Below the pieces are notes generated by a model. It made no database searches and was not told the DNA's origin. It worked only from the letters and a program-made list of their open reading frames with translations. This document shows, piece by piece, positions 20,463 through 34,400 of a DNA stretch of 64,000 nt. The position numbers and the translations under genes were made by a program. The DNA is from Aricia agestis (lineage: Eukaryota; Arthropoda; Insecta; Lepidoptera; Lycaenidae): the NCBI RefSeq assembly GCF_905147365.1, contig NC_056410.1:1029501-1093500 (forward strand), written 5' to 3'. Within the stretch, counting starts at the first letter, position 1. Every line of letters begins with the position of its first letter.

Positions 20463-22280
20463 TTATTAAGGTCTTGTGCTAAAATTTAATATTTATAGAT
20501 CTATTTTTTATCAAAATTAATTTTTATTAAGTATATTTTAATACTTATGAGTTTTTGCTGAGAGTACTTAACAGAATTGCTAAAATTGCGAAGGCAAATA
20601 GTATTCGATGTTATTTTTAATAAGCATTTATAATATTATATTTTAATAATATTTGTACATTTTATAAATTGTGATTGTAAATTTAATAAACTATCATATC
20701 TTTAGATTCTGTTCTTATTGGACGTGGGTTGTATACATTTTATATAAATATACCAAATAACAATATCTCATTTATTTGTCTTTATTACATAATATTATAT
20801 ATATAAATACTTAAAGATATCTTCTATCTACTTATCGAGCGTCGTTGTGGTGTGTGTTGAAGTAGCGGCAAAGTATAAAACTATAATAATATATTGTAGT
20901 ACTCAAGTATATAAACAAAGTCATTATTAACACTACTTTTTTAAGCATATTTTGTCATAAAATGTAATACCTACTTACATTAAACTCATCTGCATAATTA
21001 CTTACTTAAAACAGGCATATGTATACTTACTTAAATATTGTTTAAAACAATAACATATCGAACTGAAACGAAATCAAAATTTCTAATAAAATGTATAGTA
21101 TTTTTAAGCCCTTTGCTGTTTCTATGCTCTTGAAATAGTGCCTATTTATATAATAATTTCGTATGTCTGTAACCGTCATTTTACGAAACTGGATTTAATT
21201 GGAAGTTTGCAATTATACATCCGTTTTATTTTTATTAGATATTCATTATATGTAATACATAATATCTATTTTAATGTTCTGTACATCTATTTTACTTAAC
21301 ATTCAACTTAGATATAAAACAATAAATAGATAAACATATTATTTTGAACTAACTGGTTGTTTCTCACCATTTGTCATTGTCACATAATTATTATTATATA
21401 GTCAACCATTTTAATATCAAAATCATATAAGTAGTCATTAATCATTCACAATCTACCTATTCACAATCTTATAAATAAAGACATTAAGTTATTTGTAAAA
21501 TTTTGCAGACTTCATATTATCATAACTTACAATTATTACATAATAGTTATTATTATTACATATCTTATAATTAATTATATTATTATTCTAAGTCTAATCT
21601 AGTATGACTACACTTTATAATAATATTATCTATTTTATTTTATTTAAGAGTTGTTTTTATTGTTCGATGGCGTTGTTACTTATCAAATTAGAAGCTCGCT
21701 TACCTTATTTACATGACTTATAACTAGACAAAAAAATCACAGCTGAACCCCACCTTTTTTGGAAGTCTGTTAAAAACACGGACTTTTTGACTCGAACACA
21801 AAATGATTTAATTAGCTAATGTGTCACAAAATATTTTATTAATTTTTATTATTGATATATAATTTATAATAAAAAAATAGAAAGGCAAACCAACAATAAA
21901 AATTAAAATATTTCGGTTATAACGGTGTGCGTAGGAAAGTTTTTTTTATGTGTACTATCGATCTCTCTAATGCATGTCAGTTTAATGCTACAAAGATGAC
22001 ACGTATCTAGACGAAAAATCTTATATCACAGTATGTACGAGACATACAACGACAAAGACTAACGCTAGATATTCTGATAGGCTAAAGTGGTATGTTTCTG
22101 TGCCCGTGAAAACCTACCACTCTGTCCCATCAAAAATAATATAAGGTCCATTTAAAGCAGATATGCCACAGAGGTTTCGATATTTTAAAGTTGGCAACAT
22201 TGACGCCATAGACGTATTATAAAAAATAGAATCCGCACGTAGGAATAGCTTGAACCTTACGCAGACAGTCGTTCTAGATG
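20463..22280. other. AT-rich intergenic sequence between convergent genes
   Basis: Lies between the 3' ends of GMF (+) and the N-acetyltransferase (-). Both 3' UTRs probably extend into it. No exon or TE with clear ends was recognised. Confidence 0.45.
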
Positions 22281-22488
22281 TTACGTGTTGTCGATGTCAT
22301 ATTTGATGCCCATGTATAACGCACAGGGGGTGGTGCAGCCGGTGAGGTCGACGCCATGTTGCTTCATGTCGGCGTAGTCCAGGGTGGCCAACACCTCGTA
22401 GTTGACTTTCCGCGCCAGAGCCTGGGAGGTAGTCGCGGTGAAGATCGTGGCGGCTACTCGGATGTTAAACGCCTTGCACAGCTCATAC
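22281..22488 (-). CDS. N-acetyltransferase coding exon 5 and stop
   Basis: Begins after attccag with the base completing the Arg codon, reads YELCKAFNIRVAATIFTATT and ends MGIKYDIDNT before TAA (22283-22281). Confidence 0.92.
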
Positions 22489-25400
22489 CTGGAATAACGG
22501 AGAAGGGAGAAAATTATATAAAGAAGAAACTATAGAACTTAACAATCAAAGAGTGTAGTTACCAAGGAGACAGAGACACCAATAAGACGAAAGATAAAAA
22601 CTAGGCTCGTCTTGGCCTAGTTTTTATCTTCCTCCTCTGTTTGACATATCCGTCACCCTTTGTTACACGGCTGATGGCAAATCGCAGGTGGTTTTACGGC
22701 CGTTCCCAATATTCAATCTATCTCTGGTTTGACATACAACCGATCGCAGCTAACATTGAATTGACATCTATACATATAAATAAAATTGGAGTGTCTGTTT
22801 GTAATATGAAAATAACCGTTTTTTACCACATGCATATGAATATTTAGACGGTACTTACACCAAAATAACAATTTTTAGAATTTTTGTTGTCTGTATGTCT
22901 GTCTGTTTGTTTCGGCTGATCTCCGAAATGGCTGGACCGATTTTGACGGGACTTTTATTGGCAGATAGCTGATGTAATAAGGAGTAACTTAGGCTACTTT
23001 TTAACCGACTTCCAAAAATGAGGAGGACATATTTTTACTTTTTTATTTTTTACCTATGTATTTTACATTTTGTTGATGCGGACGAAGTCGCGGGTAACAG
23101 CTAGTAAAATATATGTCTCTAATGTCTAATGTGAGCTATTCCTATCTCTAGTACGGCAAAACCAGAGATAGATCAAATATTGGGAACGGCCGTTAGTGGG
23201 TAGGTCAGTCTCACATACCCCCGGAATATTTCAGTGCGAGGTAGAGGCAAGCGTTTCCTCTGCGTTATAAACGTAGTTATCACTACCTGGATAAAGAGGA
23301 TATAAACTACGTAACATACCTGGCCTCCAAGAGCCGCGCGCCGATGTTCTGTCCGCGGTGTGCGGGCAGCACGGTCATGCCGCTGGAGGTGACGTAGCGG
23401 TCGACGCCGTAGTGCGCAAAGACGTCCACCATACCCTCCACCACAGAGAACATCTTGAGCAGCTTCAGCCACGCCACGCCTTTGAACTGTAAATTGGAAT
23501 ACGAAGATGATAAGTAGAAGCGCGCGAGCTCTCAGAATCGGGAGCCGAGGAGCAGGTTGAGCTTGACTACTGGAACCACTTCCATATTTGAAAATTGCTG
23601 GGAATTCGCGAATAGAGCATACAAAGGAAAGTGCGGGAAATGAAAATTAATTTTTTTCGTGATTTTGCATTATCTTCGGAAATAAGTCCATCTGACAAGT
23701 GGCAGGAAGAACCATAATATAAAATTTGAAGATTGCATCTTTAATCAATTAATTTGGACGGGATTTTATTGGGAACTAGACTAGATGACGCCCGCAACTC
23801 CGCTGTGCCAAAATTCGTTTATCGCGCGGGAACCGTACATTTTTCCGGGATAAAAAGTATCCTATGTCCTTTCCCGGGACTCAAAGTATCCACATAGAAA
23901 ATTTCAGCAAAATCGGTTCAATGGTTTGGGTGTGTAGAGGTAACAGACAGACAGATAGACAGGCAGACACACTTTCGCATTTATAATATTAGTATGGAAG
24001 TATGGATGGTTTCGCAATAGATTTTCCTCGAGTGCCTCTGTAGGTACCTGTAGGTATTTGAGGTTTATCTGGAAAATCCTGGTCGAAACCAGACAAGAGA
24101 CAGAGGCCGAAACAGATCAGAGAAACTAGTACAAAACAGGTAAGTTACAGGTACTCTTACCTATATTATCTGTTTTGTAGCCTGTACTAGTTTACATCCG
24201 TGATCCGAAGCCAAAAGCCCATTGTCGGAACAAGACTGGTTTTCTTATTAGTTATTACTTCTAGTGGCTAACTAACTAACTCACCTCTATATTATCATCT
24301 GGGTCCTGCTTACTCTTCACGATAACCATATTAAAAGCCACCAGGTCAGCCGGTTCCCCGTCCCGCTCCTCGAAGACCGCAAGGCTGACTTTCTGCCGCA
24401 GGATGTTCTCCCAGTTGGCGCGGATCTCCGCCATGGATACGAGGTCGTCTTTTACACCTGGAAGTTTGGGGATTGTTTTATTTTATTGATTAGATAAAGA
24501 CCCTCCCAGCCCATCAATGTCCGGTCGATATTGCCGAGAAATTATTAAGAAGGTCGTTTTTCTTTTACAGAGGCACATAACAGCACCCGTAGCATGGCGA
24601 CAGTAGAAATACAAAAGTATAGACAAATGACTGCGGAGATAAACTAACGGCCGTTCCCAATATTTGATCTATCTCTGGTTTTGCCCTACTAGAGATAGGA
24701 ATAGCTCACAATTGACATAAAATATATGTCTCTAATGTCTAGTGTGAGCTATCCTACCTCTAGTAGGGCAAAACCAGAGATAGATCTAATATTGGGAACG
24801 GCCGTAAAGGTGCCGTTCCGATCTTTACTGCGGCTAGCCGCGAATCGCGATCGACAAAAAATCAAATATAATGCCACTTTATGACACAGACTATAGTCCT
24901 GAAAATTCAAATAAAATCCTACTTTATGACATAGACCTTTTTGGCCTTTTTGCTCGTAATCAGTCACAGATTTTAGAAAATCAGTAATGGTTACAGTTAG
25001 GCACTTGAAATTTTCACAAAATCCTTAATTATATTTGTACTTTAATAATTAATAGTAAAATTAAAATAAAGTAAATATTTAAGGGGGGCTCTCATACCAA
25101 ATTTTTTGTCTACTTTCACTCTATACCGGTACGGAACCCTTTTGTGCGCGAGTCCGACTCGCACTTGGCCGATTTTTTTCCGCTTACATTGCAAACGCAG
25201 ACTGAACCCTACGAGATTTATCAAAATAATGTAAGTACTAAGTATTGTACACAATTATTGAAAAGGACTACAGAAAACTTCGCAACGGTATAATTATGTC
25301 TATCTCTTATAGATATACCACAATAACATTTTTTTTCCGACTTCCAAAAAGGAGGAGGTAATACGTTCGGCTGTATGTATCTTTTTTTTGTATGTTCGTT

Positions 25401-28400
25401 GTTCAACTATTACTCAGCCGTTTGTGGTCCGCTTTTCAAAATTATTTTTGTGTTGTATAGAGTTTGGTACCATGTTCATAAAAGTGGTGACATGATGGGA
25501 TCCATGAGTAATCGAGGAAACTCCTCAAAATTTATATGAAAACATAATATGGTGATTTTGGTTTTCTTAGAAGTAGATATACTAAGCATTTGCTACCAAA
25601 AAGTAAGATTTTGCATCAAGGTATACCATGGTTCCGAAGGTACTGAGAGAACTCCTAAATCCTTATACTACACGTTTGGAAGTTTCGGCGTTGTTTTAAG
25701 AACAGAAAGCATATGCTACCGTGCAATTTATATTCATCATAATCATCATCACTACTATTACACCAAGCATCATCACATTATGGCTCTATTATAATGTTGC
25801 CAAGATGTGTTACATGAAAATTACTTGAGATCATAAAATCAAAGTGGGGGATCAAGTGTCCCCAGTTTCCCATACCTATCAGACAGAAATAGGTACGTAG
25901 GTACACCGATAAATGATAACGCTTATCACCTCCAATTTGTTACGGTTTCATAATAATTCAGGAAGAATTATCTACTGCTTACTGGTTGTCGCAAATAAAA
26001 TAAATAAATAAATAAATAAAAATTGTTTTATTTCTGAATAAATTTGAATCAAATATTTTCAGAATGTTGAACTACATGTTGCCTACCACCGGTTCGGGAA
26101 CTAACCCGGCGAGAAGAACCGGCGTAAGAAACTCGCACGGGGCCACTTTTTAGTAAAAAAGTGGAAAATTTGTCTTTTAAAAAAATAAAATTTACAATGT
26201 AAATAACTTAATCTATACAATATGAATACACAATTGTAAGTCACATATAATAAATGTAGAAGCAGCCTTGCAAGCAGCCATCCTACTCCCAAGATGTGCT
26301 ATCGTTTAGGAAATCTTTGACCGTCTGGCTTTGGCACACAAACGTTCTTTAATTACTTTTTTAAATTTATTAATTGATAGATTTTGAACGTTTTCCGGGA
26401 TTTTATTGTAAAGGCAATGATATTCTATGTTTAGAAACTCATTGCTGTAAAGGCGTATACATTGACCTTTAAAAGATTTACTTATTTTGCTAAGTCTGAT
26501 CACTGGTATTTCCAGCTTGTGCCTATTTCTAGTGTTTCTACCGTGACTATCACTTTTAGTTTTAAATTTAGTTAAATTATTTCTAATATACAATACATTA
26601 TCCAAAATGTATTGAGAAGCAACAGTTAGAATACCAATTTCTTTAAACTTTTCTCTCAGAGATTCAAAAGCTGACATTTTATAAATTGAGCGTATAGCTC
26701 GCTTCTGCAGCACAAAAATTGTATTGATGTCGGCAGCGTTTCCCCATAAAAGGATACCATAAGACATTCTACTGTGAAAATAACTAAAATAAACTAGTCT
26801 TGCCGTGTCTTCATCAGAAATTTCCCTAAATGAGCCTTAAATGAGCCCAAACACGAAACCTCTGCTCGAAGTTGGTGATGAGTTGAGTATCATATTGATT
26901 ACCAGGTGATGCTGCAGCACCAGGTCAACTTACCATTAATGTGTATATGTTACGCTTAAAGACCGAAATCGCTCAGTGAGCGAAAAAATAACTCACAACG
27001 CGTTGTGGTCACAGTGAAACAGCCACGACGCGAAATTCGCGTCGTGGCTCTAATGAAAACGGCCACGACGCGTTCTGGCAATCACAAAAAGACCATAACG
27101 CGAAATTCGTGTTGTGGCTGATATGCTATTCGTTTTTCTTGATTTGTTCTTGATTGATTAATCGTCCATAGGAAGATTATATTTGAATTACCACGCGTAA
27201 TACAAAATATTTTTATTTTTACTAAATCACTGCATAACGTGTTTTTCATTATTATTTGAAAATATCCATAGTTCCATAATATCCGTGCTAATATTATTAC
27301 TATCTGTCTGTCTGGCGCAACGTGTTATTGTTTGTTGTTGTTTTTTTTTTTTTTTATGGTAATCTGATCTTAATAAATTATAAAAATTTAGTTTTGTTTT
27401 TATTTATATAAGTAATTTAAATATTATAATACTACTAGTTGATGCCCACAACTACGTTGCAGTCTGGGTTTGCGCCCGTCACATTCGGACGCGCTCCGTG
27501 TTGCGATCTCTGTGACGTCAATTTTCATTTTGTATTTGCGAGTTTTTTTTGTTTCCGAGTTTAAATATTCTGAAGTATGATTATTTCGGTTATAATTATT
27601 AATAATTATCAAATCAAAAGTGAACATAAGTGAATAGTTTTGTTTCTTTAACAAACTTTCGTATTATTATTTTTTTCGATCTACCCGCATTGTGTTGTAA
27701 TTATGAGTGAACCTGAGGAAGAAGGTGCGATGGAGCCTGCACTCAATGAGATGGCTGCGGAGGCTGTTAACATAATAGTATTGGAATCTGGAGAATATGA
27801 AGGAGAGGTAGACTTAGAGTGGGATGATGCAGGTATGTCAGTAGGTCATAATAATCTCGACGATGTTGGAAGTGAAGCGATGTTGCAGCCAGGCAAGAAA
27901 AGGCGACTAGCAGGTAGTTCTCCAGAGCCGCTAGCTGATGATGGCTTTACACTGGTCACGAGATATAAGCGCAGGAACCTGCAGAGAACCCCTCCATCTG
28001 CATCACCTAATCCGCCAGCTAATTTACGTAATAATTTTGAAGTTTCTATAACCGCCAAGACCGATTTTCTACTGAAGCAGTTAGCGTTTGCAAAACTATT
28101 GGCTAAATACAATATTCAGGGCATAGAAACTATCAAATATAAAAGTCCTTTCAAACTTTTAATTAAATTTAAATCCGAACTAGACGCAAACAATTTTCTG
28201 AATAATAAGATTACACAGGATTATGAGTGGGTTTGTAGAAATACTAATGAGTTGCATTACTGTTATGGCGTGGTCCGGGATATTGACATTGATATTGAAG
28301 ATAAGGAATTGAAAGAGATTTTCGAATGTGACACGAAGATTTTATCCATTAAGAGGTTGTTACGGAAAGATTCGGATGGTAAATGGATAAAGTCTGAAAC

Positions 28401-31400
28401 CATTCGCATAGGGTTCGAAGGTTCAAATCTTCCAGAATTTATAAAAGCTTACGGATGTCGAATGGCCGTAGATTCTTACATGTATCCTGTGACTCAATGC
28501 TCTAAATGTTGGCGATACGGTCACGTCAATCAGATTTGTCCATCTAAGACCCCAATTTGTCCTAAGTGTAGCGGGAAACATGAAAACTGCGAAACGAAAA
28601 GTTATAGATGTGTTAACTGCAAAGGGAATCACTTATCTTTTATGAAATCTGCATGTCCTGTATTTAAGAAAGAAAGAAATATTCGGATTTATATGGGAAA
28701 TCATATGTGCTCTTATAAGTTTGCATTAAATAAGATGAAGGAAGAGACACTGAATAAGACTTCGACCAGATTGGAACCCGAGATGCCTTTTGATAAACCT
28801 ATTATTTCCCACGCCAGGACCGACGGGGCTTCGGCTCCCACTTACAGAGATGTTACTGTTGGCGACTATGCAGCCGTTGAAACTTTACATGATAGTGATG
28901 ATGACATTATGGAATTAGATGAGTGTGTTTCTATGATGCCTTATCAAGAGTCGTCTACCACAACCGAGTTCAAGAAAAAGAACAAAAATAAATCAAGGAA
29001 AAAAAGTCTAGACGTCAGACGCGATAACGAGGATGTTTTTCATACATTTCAGATAACTAGTGCTGAAATCCATACTGAAAATAAGCAAGTTGAAAAGTCT
29101 AGCTCTAGTACTAATCGTAAGGAAAGGAAACGTTTGCTAGAAAGGATTTTAGATAAAATAAGAGAAGTTTTTGTAGCAGAAGGAAGTTTAAAAGATAAGT
29201 TTAAAATGTTGATTGAATTTTTCTGGTCCGAAGTAGTAGATGTTTTACAAGAATATTTGAATTTTGAGACGGTGCTTAAGTTTATGGGAAGAAACAATAA
29301 TGGCCAGTAATATCAATTTTTTACACAGCGGTATCAACATTTTTCAATGGAATGCTAACAGTTTAAAACGTAAGGCCAGTGACTTTGAACTTTTGATGTC
29401 ACAAGACAAAATACATATGGCTTTTGTGAGTGAAACGTGGCTTTCATCTAGTGTAAGCCTGAAATTTTCTGGTTATAATATAGTGAGAGCAGACAGAGAC
29501 GATTCATATGGTGGTTTGTGCGCCATAATACATAAATCAATAAAATATTCGGAACGAGTTTCTAATATTTCTAATTCTGATATCCAGATAATCATTATTG
29601 AAGTTTTTAACGTACCTACATTAAAGCACGTGATTGCTGTGTATTGTCCGCCTTCAATTTCTACAAGTCAACAGGATTGGGATGCGATTTTCAATACATT
29701 CAAAGCAGGTTGTCTTATAATCGGAGATTTTAATGCGCATCACACTCTATGGTCTTGCAAGTCCGATAGAAGAGGTGAAGCTGTTTATAAAGCTATGTTT
29801 GAAAATGATTTTATATGTCTTAATGACGGTGCGCCTACTAGAGTGAAGTGGGTTTAATGGTAGCCTTCAAAAAACCTCGCCTGATATATCATTTGCTTCC
29901 ACAGACATTGCTGTCAATATGAGTTGGCAGGTTACAAATGAATCCTTAGGCAGTGATCATCTAGTGTTAAAGTTAAGTTGTGGTTTTTATAAAACGAACA
30001 GATACATTAAAAAAAGAAATTATAAAGCAGCTAACTGGGTAGAATATACTAAAGAAGCAACGACAATGTTTATTCATGAAGAGGTGAATGATGTCCAAAA
30101 GAGCTATGATAGTTTTACAAATCAAATTAAATATTTGGCTGATAAGCACATCCCTTGGATTAAAATTTGTCAAGACCCCACATCAAACTTCAAACCCAAA
30201 CATTATTGGAATAAGGATCTTTCAAAGGCAGTTGCTGAACGGCGTCTTGCATTGGCGCAGTTACGGCGTAATCCTACACCTTCTAATTTGCTTCTATGGA
30301 AAAACAAAGTATCCCAAGCCAAATTACTTATAAGAAAAGAAAAATCTAAGTCGTGGAGAGAATTTTGTTCCAGTATCAACCACGAAACATCAGCATCCGT
30401 AATGTGGAGAAAGATGCGATGGATCAAAGGCAACACTGGACGCAGAGATACTGTAGATCCTCTTAATGCTGAAAAGCTACTGCATTCCTTGACTCCTGAT
30501 TATGTCGCCGATCAGGAGCCAACTTTGCCAGAAAGACAACCTTCCATTATAGAATCACCCATTACTCTCGCGGAGCTTCGTAATTGTTTAAAAAAGAAAG
30601 ATACATCTCCAGGAATGGATAATATATCATATACTATGATCTATTATCTTCCAAATAATGCTAAGTGTATGCTTTTAAAAATTTTCAATTTAATTTTAAT
30701 GTCAAGTAATGTACCTGATCAGTGGAGAGACATACAAATAGTCCCTATTCTTAAACCGGGAAGGGATCCCACTCTTGCCTCCTCATTACGTCCTATCTCA
30801 TTAATGTCTTGTCCGTGTAAGATATTCCATTTAATTCTATTAAGAAGATTGGAGTGGTTTATTGAAAGCCAGGGCCTCCTTCCCGGCACGTCGACTGGTT
30901 TTAGACGTGGACAATCTTGTGTTGATAACCTAGCTTTACTTACATCTCATATACAATTAGGTTTTGCCAGAAGAGAGCCAACAATCGCTTGCTTCATAGA
31001 CATTGAGAATGCCTACAACAATGTAAATATAACTGCATTAATTCATATCTTGCAGGAAATTGGAATCGGTAATTTTATTTGTAAATATTTATTTAATTTT
31101 TTGTCTAATCGTCGTTGTACAATTGTTTTAGATGATCTAAGTAAAGTAGTAGCATCATTAATTAGATGTACAAACCAGGGACTAGCTCAAGGGGACGCAT
31201 GAGATCGCGGAGCTCCGACACCAATGCATCAGAGCACGCCGGCTGTACCAGAGGCAGCGAGCACACAGAGTCAGGGATGAATCTCTGGAGAGAAGACTTG
31301 AGGCAGAATACAGAGCCGCCAAGAGCGCTTTACGCGTAGCCATTAGGGTGGCCAAAGACACTGCTCGAGAGGAGATGTTAGAAGATCTAAATCGGGACCC

Positions 31401-34400
31401 GTGGGGTCGCCCGTACCGATCTGTGCGGAATAAGTTCGGCCGCGGCCCTCCAGCACTAGAGTCACTGCCCCCGGAGCAGCTACCGGACATCCTGTCAGCA
31501 CTCTTTCCAGCTGCGGCTAGCTCGGAGCCGCTAGAAGATGTAGGGCCGGCCACAAATGAAGAAGTGCCACCCGTCACTGAGAGCGAGATGGACGCCGCCA
31601 TCCTCAAACTGAAAGAGCGTAAGACCGCCCCGGGTCCGGACGGGATTCCCGGCGCAGTTTGGGTGAGGTCCATGGGCCCGCTCAAAGAGAGGATGAGGAA
31701 GCTCTTTAGTGCGTGTATGGAGCAGGCGGAGTTCCCTCAATGCTGGAAGGAGGGTAAGCTGGTTTTATTGAGGAAAGAAGGCCGCCCTGTCGACTCCCCT
31801 TCGGCCTACAGGCCTATCGTTCTCTTGGACGAAGCCGGAAAACTGCTTGAGAGAGTGATTGCGACTAGAGTCATTAAGCACTTGGAGGGAGAGGGGCCAA
31901 ACCTCTCTGATGCACAGTATGGCTTCCGATCCCAACGCTCGACAATAGACGCAATCCTCCAGGTCAAGAAGTACGCGGAGGAGCAAATGGCAAATGGCGG
32001 AGTGGTGTTGGCAGTGTCCTTTGACATCGCCAATGCTTTTAACACACTGCCCTTCCAATCAATCGAAGAGGGCCTCCGCTATCACAATGTGCCATGGTAC
32101 ATCCGGAAGATCATCAGAGGGTACCTTAGAGGTCGTGTGATAGTGTGTGTAGGTAGAGACGGCGTCGTAATCCGGATCGTGACGGAGTGCGGTGTTCCAC
32201 AGGGGTCCGTTCTTGGCCCTCTCCTGTGGAACATCGGGTTTGATCGCCTTCTGCGTGCGGCACTTCTCCGAGGGCTCAGGCTCGTCTGCTACGCCGACGA
32301 CACTTTCATGCTGGCTCAAGGAGAGACGTATGAAGAAGCCATACGTCTGGCTAGAGTCGGAGCGGCACTGGTGGTGGCGCGCATAGAAGCGTTAGGGGTC
32401 CGAGTTGCGCTGCACAAAACGGAGGCCATCTTCTTTCATGGCCCTAGGAGGCGCCCTCCTGCCAACTTGTTCCTTCCTATTGGAGATGTACAGGTCCCTA
32501 TTGGCGCAGAGTTGAAGTACCTGGGTCTGGTGTTGGACTCTAGGTGGTCCTTCACCGCTCACTTCCGCCGATTGGTGCCCCGATTGAAGAAGACGGCCGC
32601 GGCCCTTGGACGCCTCCTGCCCAACTTAAGGGGTCCTGGGTCAACTTGTCGGCGGCTCTATACGGGGGTCCTTCAGTCCATGGCCCTGTATGGAGCTCCC
32701 GTCTGGGCGGACCACCTTAACACCCAGAGTAGGGCGTTACTGAGAAGTCCTCAGCGACTGATGGCGCTGCGGATCATACGTGGATATCGCACAATATCCT
32801 ACGAAGCAGCGGTAATCCTCGCCAGAACCCCGCCTTGGGATCTGGAGGCGCGCGTTCTGAGTGAAATCTATTATCGCACGGCGGAGGTCAAGGAGAGGGG
32901 GGACCGAGTATCCCCTGAACTGACCGCTCGGTGGAGGCGTCAGGCGCGCATAATTATAATGCGTGCCTGGGAGGACCGGATGGCAACACCAACGGCTGGA
33001 CGCGCAGTGGTGGCAGCGTTTCGCCCGCACCTGCGGACGTGGGTAACTCACTGCAAAGGCGTCCTCACCTTCCGTATGGTGCAGATGTTGACCGGGCACG
33101 GGTGCTTTGGCCATTACCTGCACTGTATGGCTAGGAGAGAACCGACGACGCAGTGCCACCACTGCGATCACGGAGATGACACAGCGCAGCACACGCTCGA
33201 GGACTGCCCAGCATGGGCAGAACAACGAGCGGTGCTCTGCGCTACCACCGGAATTGACCTAAGCCTCCCGGCCATAGTGACGGCTATGGTTCGGTCGAGC
33301 GAAGGATTTGACGCAATAGCCAACTTCTGCGAGGCCGTCATCTCGCAGAAAGAGGCTGCCGAACGAGAAAGAGAAGCGGACGTGGCCGCGGATCCCGTTC
33401 GAAGACGGCGCGGAGGGCGCAGACGCGCCATTCATGAGCGCCAGCTCCCGCCGTAATCAGGGCTAGGGCGGCGGATTGGGGAATCCGTTGCCCATTGCAC
33501 GAGCTCTGCCCGACAGAAGAGCGCCCGGTGCCTCGGGCTGCTCCCGGGAGGCTCAGCAGAGCTTAATAGCTTGCTGCGGAGGAGTCTGCTTAAGTAGACG
33601 CCGCTAACTGGGCTGCCGCAGATATCGCCCTCGTAGGCGGGTCCGGTGGCCCAGCAGCGTAGCGGAGTAAGGAGGCACCGGTGGGTTTTAGTGGGTAACC
33701 CCGGGTGCTCCTCCTTACCGCAGCACCTGGGGAGTCCCACATACCCCGGCGACCATTCCCCCGGGCCGCTGGGGATGCGTAACGCATTTCCCATCGTTAA
33801 AAAAAAAAAAAAAAAAAAGGAAATTGGAATCGGTAATTTTATTTGTAAATATTTATTTAATTTTTTGTCTAATCGTCGTTGTACAATTGTTTTAGATGAT
33901 CTTAGTAAAGTAGTAGCATTATTAATTAGATGTACAAACCAGGGACTAGCTCAAGGGGACCCCCTTTCTCCTAGTTTATTTAATATTGCAACTAGAGGTA
34001 TTTCTAGAATTATTGTAAATAATAATGTTTCTAACTCCCAATACGCTGATGATTTCGTGTTATACAAAACAGTTGTAAATGGTAATACTGTAGAAGCAGT
34101 TTGCTCTCTTAAGTTAGCTATAAAGGCCGTGATTAACTATTTAGATAGTATTGGTCTCCAATTATCTGTATCTAAATCTAATATTTGTGTATTTAACAGA
34201 ACTAGAAGAAGTTTTAATATTGATATTGAGATTAACGGCTCATCTCTTAACGTGGTGGATAAAGTTAAATACTTAGGTTTATGGCTGGACTCATCCTTAA
34301 GATGGAGTCTTCATGTAAATGAATTGTGTGCTAAAAACTATAAATGTTTGAACGTCTTAAAAGTTATATCGGGTAGGTCGTGGGGAGTTCACCCTCAATA

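Noticed and set aside
23173..23472. Arg-rich 99-aa ORF on the minus strand
   Set aside because: It reads acetyltransferase exon 4 in a wrong frame and runs into introns.
33646..33818. N-terminal extension of the LINE ORF at 33.6 kb
   Set aside because: It is the 3' UTR and poly(A) of the inserted R1-like element, not a real protein start.
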